DNA of 59,694 nucleotides, taken from NCBI RefSeq assembly GCF_001440395.1, contig NZ_LLXZ01000187.1:1-59694 (forward strand). Reading direction: 5' to 3'. The number at the start of each line of letters is the position of its first letter. Position 1 is the stretch's first letter. Source of the stretch: Bradyrhizobium jicamae. GTDB lineage: Bacteria; Pseudomonadota; Alphaproteobacteria; Rhizobiales; Xanthobacteraceae. The notes under the pieces were generated by a model. It saw nothing but the letters and a program-made list of their open reading frames with translations. It had not been told where the DNA came from and searched no databases. Made by a program: the position numbers and the translations under genes. Below, piece after piece: positions 22,993-32,364 of this stretch.

Positions 22993-24369
22993 ATGGCTCC
23001 AAGTGAAAAATTGCCGGAAAAGCCGCGGCGTAATTCAGGGTCAGCCAGCCGACGCAGCTTCGTCAAGGCGTTGGGTGCGGCAGGTGCCCTCACCATGCTG
23101 CCGCGGCGGGGTTTCGCAAAGGACGCCGCCGCGGACTATGCCGGCGCTGCGATCGGTTGGAAACAATTTTCCGGGCAGACGATCACGCTCGCAGGCGCGA
23201 TCCATCCCTGGACGAACGCGATCACTCCGCTTTTGCCCGAGTTCACCGAGCTCACCGGCATCAACGTCGTTCCCGACTTCCGATTGGAGACCACGTACCT
23301 GGGCGCGCTGCCGATTCAGCTCAACCGTCGTGACAGCACACCCGACGTCTTCATGTACACGACCTATGGCCAGGGTATCTCGGGAGGCTGGCTCGAGCCG
23401 CTGAACGCCTACTATGCCGACAAGTCGCTCACCGATCTCGGCTGGTATGACGAGGGCGACCTTCTCAAGACGGCCCGAGCCTTTCCGCTCTGGCGCGACG
23501 GCGAACGCTACGCCATGCCGATCACCTCGGAGGCGGTGACCTTGTTCATCAACGGCGATGCATTGGCCGCCAAGAACCTGTCGATTCCCCGCACTTTCGA
23601 AGAGCTGCTTGTCACCGCCAACGCAATCAAGACGGATGAGATGTCCGGGATCGCCATGCGGGCGCAGGCCGGCGGCAATTCGTCGGTACCGGCGATGAGC
23701 TTCGTGTTCTCTTATGGCGCCGACATGGTCAAGGACAACAGGGCGGCATTCGCGAGCCCCGAGGCAATCGCGGCCATCGAGATGTACGGTCGGTTGCTCA
23801 GCCAGGCCGGGCCTGGCGGCATCAGCGGCTACGAATGGTACCACGTGCTGGACGACTTCCTGCAGCGCAGAACGGCGATCGCAATCGACAGCAGCAATTT
23901 CGCCACCGACATCTCCAATCCGGCAAGAAGCCACGTTGCTGGCAAGGCCGTGTTTGCCGCCTTTCCACATGTTGCCGGCCGCACGTCCGTGCCCTTCATG
24001 TCGCACTGGCAGGCGTGCATCAATTCCAGGTCACGCAACAAGCGGGCGGCTTTCCTGTTCCTGCTGTGGGCGACAAGCAAGCCGACCTCAATGCTGACCG
24101 CCGCGGCGGGACTGGCGACGACGCGCGTGTCGGCCTGGTCGAGCGATGGCTTCAAGAAAGCGTTTGGCGCGCTAGCCGCGGAGGCGGCGCTGACCAATTT
24201 GCAGAATGCCGATGTCGACCGCGCCAAGGCGATCCTTTTTCACCCGCACTCAAGACCCATCCTCGACGCCTTCATGATCGGCGTGAATGAAGTGGTCTCC
24301 GGCGCGAAACCGGCCAAGATTGCGATGACGAACGCCGCCGAGAAAGCCAATGCGGCGATCCGCGGATAG
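22993..24369 (+). CDS. ABC transporter extracellular solute-binding protein (family 1)
   Basis: 458 aa from the ATG at 22993 with CAGGAG upstream. The Tat leader SRRSFVKALGAAGALTMLP directs export. The fold is that of family 1 (sugar-type) binding proteins: IHPWTNAITPLLPEFTELTGINV, TPDVFMYTTYGQG, YAMPITSEAVTLFINGDALAA and FLLWATSKPTSM. No permease or ATPase gene follows; the next gene is on the opposite strand. It may serve a distant transporter or feed a signal to a sensor such as the divergent kinase 230 bp away (inference). Confidence 0.85.
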   Translation: MAPSEKLPEKPRRNSGSASRRSFVKALGAAGALTMLPRRGFAKDAAADYAGAAIGWKQFSGQTITLAGAIHPWTNAITPLLPEFTELTGINVVPDFRLETTYLGALPIQLNRRDSTPDVFMYTTYGQGISGGWLEPLNAYYADKSLTDLGWYDEGDLLKTARAFPLWRDGERYAMPITSEAVTLFINGDALAAKNLSIPRTFEELLVTANAIKTDEMSGIAMRAQAGGNSSVPAMSFVFSYGADMVKDNRAAFASPEAIAAIEMYGRLLSQAGPGGISGYEWYHVLDDFLQRRTAIAIDSSNFATDISNPARSHVAGKAVFAAFPHVAGRTSVPFMSHWQACINSRSRNKRAAFLFLLWATSKPTSMLTAAAGLATTRVSAWSSDGFKKAFGALAAEAALTNLQNADVDRAKAILFHPHSRPILDAFMIGVNEVVSGAKPAKIAMTNAAEKANAAIRG

Positions 24370-24378
24370 CAGGGTTCG

Positions 24379-24936
24379 CTATTTCCGTTGCTCCCACTGC
24401 ATGAATTTTTCAAGCAAGGGTTTTTCGGGCGCTGCTTTGGCCGCTCCAGTGGGCTCGGAAGCAGCCGGGTCTTCGCTTCCTTGCGTTGATTGAAACTGCT
24501 TGAAGCCCTGGAGCAGTGCCTCGGAGTCTTCCTTGGACGTCGCTTGAGCCGGCGTAGCCAATGCAGGGGTAGAAATGGAGACGGCGAGGTCCGAGGGCTC
24601 ACTTTTCGACCTCGGAGGCATGTTCAGCAACACGAGCGCCACGATGACGGCTGCACCGACCGCTGCGGCAATTGCACCCGTGGCGAGCAGTCCGCGTGAC
24701 GGACGACGTTCGTAAACGAATTGGGATTCCAGCGGACGGGTGGATTTGGCGAATGCTTTTTCGCGCATCTCATCAAAACGCGACAAAGGGGGATCGGCAG
24801 GAAAATGGTGCGATCCCGTTTGCGGTGTCTCGTTAGGTCGCGGGTTCGCCATGCTGCGCGCTGAGCGCGGTGCATAGTACAGCGGATCTTGGGGATCATC
24901 GGGGTTGGGATGGTCGTTCGCGCGGATGAAACTCAT
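24379..24936 (-). CDS. Hypothetical protein with one membrane helix
   Basis: 185 aa, no known domain. The N-terminus MSFIRANDHPNPDDPQDPLYYAPR is Pro/Asp-rich; one membrane helix (LLATGAIAAAVGAAVIVALVLL) lies near residue 83-104; the C-terminal half is a Ala/Ser/Glu-rich linker and a short helix (KPLLEKFMQWEQ). The architecture suggests a cytoplasmic N-tail and a periplasmic C-tail. It looks like a genus-restricted family of Bradyrhizobium (recollection, not searched). Confidence 0.65.
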   Translation of the reverse strand: MSFIRANDHPNPDDPQDPLYYAPRSARSMANPRPNETPQTGSHHFPADPPLSRFDEMREKAFAKSTRPLESQFVYERRPSRGLLATGAIAAAVGAAVIVALVLLNMPPRSKSEPSDLAVSISTPALATPAQATSKEDSEALLQGFKQFQSTQGSEDPAASEPTGAAKAAPEKPLLEKFMQWEQRK

Positions 24937-25213
24937 TAGCGCTACTCCTCACAATACCACATCATCGCATCGGAATTTGCCACTCAAGGCTTCCGCCTGG
25001 GCTTCCGAGCACTGTCCCACAGTCTGGCATGAAGTACCGCAAGCATTCGCGCCTGCGGCCGGTGGGACGAAACTTCGATCCACCGACCCCCGGTGTCAAG
25101 AGCCTGATACAAACCGGGATGCGTGTGGAGTCAGATGTACCGTGCCGCCTCAGAAACCGTCAAGCTGTTGCCGTCTTGCGACAACACAGGCGGAACTTGC
25201 GGGGTTCGCGCCC

Positions 25214-27139
25214 CTAGATCGTGACCTGCGTTCCCACTTCGACCACGCGCCCGGTCGGGATCTGGAAATAATCGGTGGCGTCGTTGGCGGAGCGGCTGAG
25301 GCGGATGAACAGCAGGTCCTGCCAGCGCGGCATGCCGGAATGGGCGGCCGGCTTCAGCGCGCGGCGGGACAGGAAGAACGAGGTCGACATGATGTCGAAC
25401 TGCCAGCCGAGCTTGCGGGCGATCGCCAGCGTCTTCGGCACGTTCGGCGATTCCATGAAGCCGAATTTGAGCGTGACCCGCGAGAAGGTCTCGCTGAGCT
25501 GCTCCATCCGCACCCGCTCGGCATCGTCGATCCGCGGCGTCGGCGCGGTTTCGATGGTGAGAATGACGTTCTTCTCGTGCAGCACCTTGTAATGCTTGAG
25601 GCTGTGCATCAGCGCCGTCGGCGCGCAATCGGGATCGGAGGTGAGGAACACCGCGGTGCCCGACACCCGCTGCGGCGGACGCTTCTCCAGCATCGCCACC
25701 AGGCCGGCCAGCGGGAATTCCAGCTTGCGCGATTTCTCGAACAACAGCCGGCTGCCGCGCCGCCACGTGTACATCAGCAGCATCACGACGCCGCCGAGCG
25801 CCAGCGGCACCCAGCCGCCTTCGAATACCTTCAAGAGGTTGGCCGCAAGGAAGGTGACGTCGAGGAACAGGAACGGCGCAATCAGGGCGGCGGCCGCGAT
25901 CGGCGACCATTTCCAGACCCGCCAGATCACGACAAAGCCCATCATGGCGGTGACCACCATGGTCCCGGTGACGGAGATGCCGTAGGCCGAGGCTAGCGCG
26001 CTGGAGGAGCGGAACAGAACCACCAGCAGGATTACCGCCAGAAACAGCAGAAGGTTAATGCGGGGAATGTAGATTTGGCCGGAATGGGCTTCCGACGTGT
26101 GGCGGATCTCGAACCGCGGCATCAGGCCGAGCTGGATCGCCTGGCGCGTCAGCGAGTAGGCGCCGGTAATGACGGCCTGGCTCGCGATCACGGTCGCCAC
26201 CGTCGCCAGCGCCACCATCGGGATCAGCGCCCAGTCCGGGAACATCAGGAAGAACGGATTCTCGATCGCCTTGGGATTGGCGATCAAGAGCGCGCCCTGC
26301 CCCAGATAATTCACCGCCAGCGACGGCAGCACGATGAAGAGCCAGGCGGTCTGGATCGGCCGCTTGCCGAAATGGCCGAGGTCGGCATAGAGCGCCTCCG
26401 CGCCGGTCACGGCGAGAAAAACCGCGCCGAGCGTGACGAATCCGATCAGGCCGTGATGGAGCATGAAGGAGACGGCGTAGAGCGGATTGAAGGCCTGAAG
26501 CACTTCGGGGTGGCGCACGATCTGCGGCACGGCCGCGATCGCGATCACGGCGAACCAGACGCACATGATCGGCCCGAAGAACGCAGCCACGCGGGCAGTG
26601 CCGTGGGACTGCACGGCAAACAGCGCGACCAGAATGATCAGCGTCAGCGGCACGACATAATGTTCGAAGGACACGGTGATCAGCTTCATGCCTTCGATCG
26701 CCGACAGCACGGACAGCGCCGGCGTTAGCACCGCGTCGCCGTAAAACAGCGCGCCGGAGATGATGCCGAGCAGCACAATCGCAGCCCCGCCCTTCCCCAC
26801 CGCGCGCTGCGCCAGCGCCATCAGCGCCAGCGTTCCGCCCTCGCCATTGTTGTCGGCGCGCAGAAGGATGACGACGTATTTCAGCGTCACCACCACGATC
26901 AGCGCCCACAGGATCAGCGACAGCACGCCGAGCACGGCCTGCGACGTCGCCGCGGTCGAGCCCTCGCTCGCCGCTACGACCGCTTCGCGCAGCGCGTACA
27001 AGGGGCTAGTGCCGATGTCACCATAGACGACGCCGATGCTGCCGAGCATCAGGGCCTTGAAGGTAGCGGTGGAATGCGCTTCGCCATGACCGTTGGCCGC
27101 GGGCGTTTCCGCCGCGGTGACCGAAAACTGGACTGACAT
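25214..27139 (-). CDS. kup: Low-affinity potassium transporter Kup, copy 1
   Basis: 641 aa from the ATG at 27139; a GTG further out adds an unlikely dozen residues. KUP/HAK/KT family: LMLGSIGVVYGDIGTSPLYALREAV is the family signature, RADNNGEGGTLALMALAQRA and GALFYGDAVLTPALSVLSAIEG follow, with about 12 membrane helices and a ~150-residue cytoplasmic tail ending NATDYFQIPTGRVVEVGTQ. It imports K+ with H+. A second kup lies 155 bp upstream on the same strand, so the pair is probably a duplication. Confidence 0.93.
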   Translation of the reverse strand: MSVQFSVTAAETPAANGHGEAHSTATFKALMLGSIGVVYGDIGTSPLYALREAVVAASEGSTAATSQAVLGVLSLILWALIVVVTLKYVVILLRADNNGEGGTLALMALAQRAVGKGGAAIVLLGIISGALFYGDAVLTPALSVLSAIEGMKLITVSFEHYVVPLTLIILVALFAVQSHGTARVAAFFGPIMCVWFAVIAIAAVPQIVRHPEVLQAFNPLYAVSFMLHHGLIGFVTLGAVFLAVTGAEALYADLGHFGKRPIQTAWLFIVLPSLAVNYLGQGALLIANPKAIENPFFLMFPDWALIPMVALATVATVIASQAVITGAYSLTRQAIQLGLMPRFEIRHTSEAHSGQIYIPRINLLLFLAVILLVVLFRSSSALASAYGISVTGTMVVTAMMGFVVIWRVWKWSPIAAAALIAPFLFLDVTFLAANLLKVFEGGWVPLALGGVVMLLMYTWRRGSRLLFEKSRKLEFPLAGLVAMLEKRPPQRVSGTAVFLTSDPDCAPTALMHSLKHYKVLHEKNVILTIETAPTPRIDDAERVRMEQLSETFSRVTLKFGFMESPNVPKTLAIARKLGWQFDIMSTSFFLSRRALKPAAHSGMPRWQDLLFIRLSRSANDATDYFQIPTGRVVEVGTQVTI

Positions 27140-27293
27140 GGGATCTGCGCCTCGATTGCTTGCTGCAGTGCACAATTTAGAACGGGAGGGCTATACTCCC
27201 GGCGCGAACGCATAGGTTAGGCCGGATTCAGGCCTCCGGTATGCAGCCCAAGCATGGATTGGGAATCGCCCCCAAGTCCAATCGCCAGCAATA

Positions 27294-29192
27294 TCAAATG
27301 GTTACCTGAGTTCCAACCTCGACCACCCGTCCGGTCGGGATCTGGAAATAGTCGGTGGCGTCGTTCGCCGACCTGCTCATCGCGATGAACAGGTGATCCT
27401 GCCACAGCGGCATGCCCGACTGCGCCGACGGCTTCAGCGACCGCCGCGACACGAAGAACGACGTCGCCATGATGTCGAACTGCCAGCCAAGCTTGCGCGC
27501 GATTACCAGCGCCTTCGGCACGTTCGGCGATTCCATGAAGCCGAATCGCAGCCGTACCGTTGAGAACTTCTCGCTGATACTCTCCATCTTGACCCGCTCG
27601 GACAGATCGACGCGCGGCGTCTGCGCGGTCTCGATGGTCAGGATGACGTTGTGCTCGTGCAGCACCTTGTTGTGCTTGAGATTGTGCATCATCGCGGTCG
27701 GCACGAAGCTCGGGTCGGAGGTCAGGAACACCGCCGTGCCCTTGACGATATGTGGCGGACGCTTTTCCAGGCTCTTGATCAGGTCCACCAGCGGCACTTC
27801 GATGCGCCGCGTCTTGGCGGTCAGGATCGCGGCGCCGCGGCGCCAGGTCCAGATCATCACCGCGACCGCAATGCCAAACAGCAGCGGCACCCAGGCGCCT
27901 TCGAGCAGCTTCAACAGGTTTGCGGCAAAGAAACTGGTGTCGACGATGACGAGAGGCAGGATCACGGCCGCGGCCGTCGCCGCGCGCCAGTTCCACAATT
28001 TCCAGATCACCACAAAGCCCATGATGCCGTCGACCACCATGGTGGTGGAAACGGCGATGCCATAGGCCGACGCGAGGCCGCTCGAGGTGCGGAACAACAG
28101 GACCAGCAGCACGACCCCGATCAGCAGCAGCCGGTTGACGCGCGGCAGATAGATCTGGCCGGCATGCGACTCCGAGGTGTAGCGCACCTCGAACCGCGGA
28201 AGGAGGCCGAGTTGCACCGCCTGCCGGATCAGCGAAAACGCGCCCGTAATCACCGCCTGGCTGGCGATGACGGTCGCCGCCGTCGCCAGCACCACCATCG
28301 GCAACAGCAGCACGCCGGGAACCAGCCGGTAGAATGGATTTGCGATTGCCGACGGGTCGGCCAGCACCAGCGCGCCCTGCCCGAAATAATTGATCAGGAG
28401 CGCCGGCATCACGAAATAGAACCAGCCGGTCTGGATCGGCTTGCGCCCGAAATGGCCGAGGTCGGCATAGAGCGCCTCGCCGCCGGTCACGGCCAGAAAC
28501 ACCAGACCCATCGTCACAAGTCCGATGGTGCCGTGGGAAAGCATGAACTGGATCGCGTACCAGGGGTTGATCGCGTAGAGCACCGTGGGATCGTCGCTGA
28601 TGTGGATAAGGCCCAATACCGTCAGCGTCGCGAACCAGACCACCATGACCGGCCCGAAAGCCGAGGCGACACGCGCGGTGCCGCTGCTCTGCACCGAGAA
28701 CAGCACGACCAGAATGAAGATCGTCAGCGGCACGACGTAATGCTCGAACGCGGGCGTAACGAGCTTGAGGCCTTCGACCGCCGACAACACCGAAATCGCC
28801 GGTGTGATCATGGAATCGCCGATGAACATCGAGGCGCCGACCACGCCGAGCGCCAGCAAGGGCAAGCTTCGGCGACCCAGTGCCCGTTGCCCAAGCGCCA
28901 TCAGGGAAAGCGTACCGCCCTCGCCGTTGTTGTCGGCGCGCAACAGCAGCAGCACGTATTTGGCGGTTACGACGATGAACAGCGACCACAGGATCAGCGA
29001 GAGCACGCCGAGCACGATGATACGCGATACTGGCTGGCCTTCGGCCGCGTGCGTGACGGCCTCGCGAAACGCGTACAATGGCGACGTGCCGATATCGCCG
29101 AACACCACGCCAATACTGCCCAACGTCAGGGCCCAAAAGCCTGAGGTCGCATGCCCCTCATGGGCTTCGGTAGATGTGACGCTGACAGTCAT
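27294..29192 (-). CDS. kup: Low-affinity potassium transporter Kup, copy 2
   Basis: 632 aa, same family and length class as the neighbour. ALTLGSIGVVFGDIGTSPLYAFREAV, RADNNGEGGTLSLMALGQRAL and MFIGDSMITPAISVLSAVEGLK are present. The tails of the two copies are almost identical (NATDYFQIPTGRVVEVGTQVTI), while the membrane parts differ more, as in an old tandem duplication kept for different affinity or control. The ATG at 29192 is the natural start. Confidence 0.93.
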   Translation of the reverse strand: MTVSVTSTEAHEGHATSGFWALTLGSIGVVFGDIGTSPLYAFREAVTHAAEGQPVSRIIVLGVLSLILWSLFIVVTAKYVLLLLRADNNGEGGTLSLMALGQRALGRRSLPLLALGVVGASMFIGDSMITPAISVLSAVEGLKLVTPAFEHYVVPLTIFILVVLFSVQSSGTARVASAFGPVMVVWFATLTVLGLIHISDDPTVLYAINPWYAIQFMLSHGTIGLVTMGLVFLAVTGGEALYADLGHFGRKPIQTGWFYFVMPALLINYFGQGALVLADPSAIANPFYRLVPGVLLLPMVVLATAATVIASQAVITGAFSLIRQAVQLGLLPRFEVRYTSESHAGQIYLPRVNRLLLIGVVLLVLLFRTSSGLASAYGIAVSTTMVVDGIMGFVVIWKLWNWRAATAAAVILPLVIVDTSFFAANLLKLLEGAWVPLLFGIAVAVMIWTWRRGAAILTAKTRRIEVPLVDLIKSLEKRPPHIVKGTAVFLTSDPSFVPTAMMHNLKHNKVLHEHNVILTIETAQTPRVDLSERVKMESISEKFSTVRLRFGFMESPNVPKALVIARKLGWQFDIMATSFFVSRRSLKPSAQSGMPLWQDHLFIAMSRSANDATDYFQIPTGRVVEVGTQVTI

Positions 29193-29351
29193 GATCGAAG
29201 AGGAACGTTCTCGTCGTTGAATTGATCCGCGCGGCTATCGACGCTTCCGCGTTGCCTGTCAATCTCGGACGAGCATAGCACCACCTGCGTTGCGGAGCTT
29301 ACGCAAAGCGGATTCCATCGAAACGACATGGTGGTATTATGGTAGCTCCAA

Positions 29352-30179
29352 CTACGGCTTCAGATTCGGCGGCAGCGGCGGATTTTCGCGCATCAATGTG
29401 ATGGTGACGCGACGGTTTGCCGGCAATGTCGGATCGTCGGGAAATAGCGGCTGGCTGTCGGCCCGGCCGCCGACGGCGTAGATATGGGATGACGGCAGCC
29501 CCTCGCGCTCAAGGATCTGCCGCACGGCATTGGCGCGGTCGGCCGACAGATCGAACGCGCTGTATTCGCCCCGCGACGGCACAAAGCCGGCAGAGGTGTG
29601 GCCGACGATGTTGACCCGCAGCGGCGTCGCCTTCAGCGGCACCGCCAGTTTCTGGATCAGCCGGCGGGTGCGCTCGTACGGGACCTTGGAGCCGTCGGCG
29701 AACATCGAGCGGCCATCCTGGTCGACGATTTCGAGATTGAGGCCCTCTTTGGTCTCCTCGAACATGATGTGCTTGGACATCTCGGTCAGTTCCGGCATGT
29801 CCTGCAGCGCCTGGCGCAACGAGGCCGCGGCGAGCGCGAACTCGCGGTCGACCTTCAGGCGGGCGCCGACCTCGCGCTGACGGTCCTTCTCGTCGGGCGT
29901 CGGGGTGTTGGAGGCTTCCTCGGGCGAAATATGCGCGACGTTCTTCAGCTTCGGCCGTGTCGGCAGGCCGTCGGATTCGACGATGCCCGAATGCCGGGAC
30001 TCGGTCTGCACGCCGAACGCCTCGCGCATCGAGCCGGCGACGATCTTGAGCTTCTGCTGGTCCTGGCTGGAGAACGCCACCAGCATCACGAAGAACGACA
30101 GCAACAGCGCCATCAGGTCGGCAAACGTCACGAACCAGCCGTGACCGCCATGCGCCTCTTCGCGTTTTTTCTTGGCCAT
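29352..30179 (-). CDS. motB: Flagellar motor protein MotB
   Basis: 275 aa stator subunit. The single helix near residue 18-38 contains FADLMALLLSFFVMLVAF, with the proton-binding Asp21. A plug and linker follow (~45-150). The OmpA-like peptidoglycan-binding domain spans ~150-268: NIVGHTSAGFVPSRGEYSAFDLSADRANAVR and PANRRVTITL. The RGEYSAFDLSADRA wording fits the PomB/MotB type of alphaproteobacteria. It follows motA by 33 bp; no other flagellar gene is in the window. Confidence 0.93.
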   Translation of the reverse strand: MAKKKREEAHGGHGWFVTFADLMALLLSFFVMLVAFSSQDQQKLKIVAGSMREAFGVQTESRHSGIVESDGLPTRPKLKNVAHISPEEASNTPTPDEKDRQREVGARLKVDREFALAAASLRQALQDMPELTEMSKHIMFEETKEGLNLEIVDQDGRSMFADGSKVPYERTRRLIQKLAVPLKATPLRVNIVGHTSAGFVPSRGEYSAFDLSADRANAVRQILEREGLPSSHIYAVGGRADSQPLFPDDPTLPANRRVTITLMRENPPLPPNLKP

Positions 30180-30212
30180 GCTCTATGTCCGTGCCTTGAT
30201 GCTGTCAGCCGA

Positions 30213-30986
30213 TCAGGCCGGAACCAGTTCGCCTTCCTCGTGGCGATGCTTTTCGGGCAGATAGGCCAGCAGCATTTCACGCACCAAGGCCGGGCTCTTG
30301 GAATCGCGGATCATCAGGATGCCGTCGATGATCAGCGTGCGGTTGGTTTCCTCGTCGATCAGCTTGCCATGCAGCTTGTCGGCGATTGGCAGACAGATCA
30401 GGTTCGCCACCAGCGCGCCGTAGAGCGTGGCCAGCAGAGCGACCGCCATGAACGGACCGAGTTTTGACGGGTCCGACATGTTGGAGAACATCTGCACCAT
30501 GCCGAGCAGCGTGCCGATCATGCCGAACGCCGGTGCACAGTCGCCGATGGCGCGGTAGATCTTCGAGCCCTCGTTGAGGTGCATCAGGAAGTTGTCGCGG
30601 TCGCGCTCCATATTGTCTCTGATAAATTCGAGGTCGTAGCCGTCGGCGACGTAGCGGATGCCCTTGGCGAGGAACGGCTCGTCGGTCTCGACCTTTTCCA
30701 GTCCGACCGGGCCCTGCTTGCGGGCGATTTCGGCGATGCGCGCCAGTTCGTCGACCAGGTCGCGCGCCGAAAGGCGGCTCATGGTGAAGGCGAATTTGGC
30801 GCCGAGCGGCATTCCGTGCAGGATGGCGCTGAGCGGAAAGCGGATCAGTGTCGCGGCGAACGAGCCGCCGAAAATGATGATGACGGCGTGGATGTCGTAG
30901 AACATCCGGAAATCACCGCCCATCAGGATCAGCGTCGCCAGGACGATCATGCCGACGATCAGGCCTACGAGCGTGGTGATATCCAT
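30213..30986 (-). CDS. motA: Flagellar motor protein MotA
   Basis: 257 aa from the ATG at 30986 with GGAG upstream; longer readings start in non-coding sequence. MotA/TolQ/ExbB proton-channel family: DITTLVGLIVGMIVLATLILMGGDF, IIFGGSFAATLIRFPL, a cytoplasmic loop, then APAFGMIGTLLGMVQMF and MAVALLATLYGALVANLICLPIADKL. It resembles PomA-type subunits in length. Together with MotB it makes the stator, likely H+-driven. Rhizobia often carry two flagellar systems, and this pair is away from either cluster. Confidence 0.92.
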   Translation of the reverse strand: MDITTLVGLIVGMIVLATLILMGGDFRMFYDIHAVIIIFGGSFAATLIRFPLSAILHGMPLGAKFAFTMSRLSARDLVDELARIAEIARKQGPVGLEKVETDEPFLAKGIRYVADGYDLEFIRDNMERDRDNFLMHLNEGSKIYRAIGDCAPAFGMIGTLLGMVQMFSNMSDPSKLGPFMAVALLATLYGALVANLICLPIADKLHGKLIDEETNRTLIIDGILMIRDSKSPALVREMLLAYLPEKHRHEEGELVPA

Positions 30987-31242
30987 TCTGAACTCCAACG
31001 CATACGCGAAGTACCGGCCATCGCGATTTCGCCGGTCTCGTCCGGCATCCACCATGTATTCGACCGGTCGCGCGCCCCATCCGGAGCTTGCGCAAGAGGA
31101 ACCCTACGTCGGCGCAATTAAAGAGCCGTAAAGGTTAAACTCAAACAGGGATCGTAAAATTGCGGGGCTTGCGGGGCGCGGTCGCAAGGATTTGCTAACT
31201 ATATGGCGCCGGTCGGTTATCGTTGGAGCCCGCCTCTCTCGC
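30987..31242. other. motA upstream region
   Basis: About 255 bp before the start of motA. It should contain the motAB promoter. I could not assign a sigma-28-type or sigma-70-type promoter with certainty. Confidence 0.35.
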
Positions 31243-31326
31243 CGTCATTGCGAGGAGCGAAGCGACGAAGCAATCCATGTCTCAGCAAGCTGCCCTATGG
31301 ATTGCTTCGCTTCGCTCGCAATGACG
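31243..31326. repeat. Palindromic repeat of the 'CGTCATTGCGAG' family, copy 2
   Basis: Outer arms CGTCATTGCGAG (31243-31254) and CTCGCAATGACG (31315-31326) match those at 6737-6821. Inner arms GAAGCAATCC and GGATTGCTTC are also inverted. It lies between the ends of the Bug-protein gene and the motA upstream region. Confidence 0.88.
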
Positions 31327-31356
31327 CGGTTGGGCCGTCGCCCTGACCGCAAGCGT

Positions 31357-32328
31357 TCACTGCGCCTGCGTGCCGATGCCGGCGGCCTTGATGATCGGCC
31401 ACCATTTTTCGATCTCGGCCTTCTGGAATGCCGCCAACCCTTCCGGAGTCTGCTGCGCGCGCGTGGCGACATCCAGTCCCAACTCCGAAAAGCGCTTCTG
31501 GATCGCCGGATCCGCGAGCGCCTCCGTCGTCGCCGCGTTGAGTTTGGCGATGATCTCCTTCGGCGTGCCCTTGGGCGCCCAGAAGCCAAACCAGCCGGAC
31601 ATATAGAGGCCCGCCACGCCACTTTCGTCCGCGGTCGGAATATCCGGCATCGAGGCCGAGCGCGTGGCTGAAAGATTGGCGAGCGCCTTGATCTTGCCGG
31701 CGCGAATCTGCGGCAGTGCCACCGCGCCCTGCACCACCAAAAGATCGACCGTGCCGGAGACCAGGTCGGTCATCGCAGGTCCGGCGCCGCGATAGGGAAT
31801 GAACTGCACCTTCTGCTTGGTCAGGTTCTCGAACAAGACGCCGGTAACGTTCGCCGCCGCATTCTGGTTGACGAAGTTGATCTTGCCGGGATTGTCCTTC
31901 ATCCACGCCACGAGTTCGGCCAGCGTGTTGGCCGGCAGGTCCTTCTTGGCGACCATGAGCTGCGGATTGTTCGAGACCAGCGCGATCGGCTCAAAGTCCT
32001 TTTCGAGGTCGTAGTCGAGCTTGTAGATGATGCTGCCGACATGGGTATCCCACTGGCCGATGTCGAAGGTGTAGCCGTCAGGCGCGGCGCGCGCCACGCG
32101 GCCGACGCCGATGCTGCCGCCGGCGCCGCCGACATTTTCGATCACGACGGATTGCCCGAGCGTTGTGCGCATCCGCTCGCCCATGATGCGCGCGGCGGTA
32201 TCGGTCGAACCGCCCGGCGGGAACGGCACGATCAGCGTGATCGGGCGAGAGGGATAGGTCTGTGCCTGCGCGGCTGCGAGGCCGAGAAGGAACGATAATG
32301 TCAGTGCTGCCCAGAACCCTCTCATCAC
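31357..32328 (-). CDS. Bug-family tripartite tricarboxylate transporter substrate-binding protein
   Basis: 323 aa with a Sec signal ending LAAAQAQ. Diagnostic opening YPSRPITLIVPFPPGGSTDTAARIMGERM, then VVIENVGGAGGSIGVGRVARAAPDGYT and IPYRGAGPAMTDLVSG. Bug proteins bind carboxylic acids in the periplasm. It follows an RraA/HMG-aldolase-like gene by 36 bp, so the two probably handle one aromatic-acid-derived or tartrate-like substrate. Its relative at 11138-12106 is clearly diverged. Confidence 0.92.
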   Translation of the reverse strand: MMRGFWAALTLSFLLGLAAAQAQTYPSRPITLIVPFPPGGSTDTAARIMGERMRTTLGQSVVIENVGGAGGSIGVGRVARAAPDGYTFDIGQWDTHVGSIIYKLDYDLEKDFEPIALVSNNPQLMVAKKDLPANTLAELVAWMKDNPGKINFVNQNAAANVTGVLFENLTKQKVQFIPYRGAGPAMTDLVSGTVDLLVVQGAVALPQIRAGKIKALANLSATRSASMPDIPTADESGVAGLYMSGWFGFWAPKGTPKEIIAKLNAATTEALADPAIQKRFSELGLDVATRAQQTPEGLAAFQKAEIEKWWPIIKAAGIGTQAQ

Positions 32329-32364
32329 GCTCCCCCTCGCCTGTTTGTTAGATCCGACTTTTCG

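Noticed and set aside
25029..25217. Open frame of 62 codons upstream of the potassium transporter's stop
   Set aside because: Arg-rich composition typical of GC-rich non-coding sequence; no Shine-Dalgarno.
27183..27201. 6-bp hairpin between the two kup genes
   Set aside because: Short stem and no T-run; insufficient for a terminator call.
27651..29144. Long open frame opposite kup copy 2
   Set aside because: Antisense shadow; no domain, extreme His/Arg/Gln content, while kup is intact.
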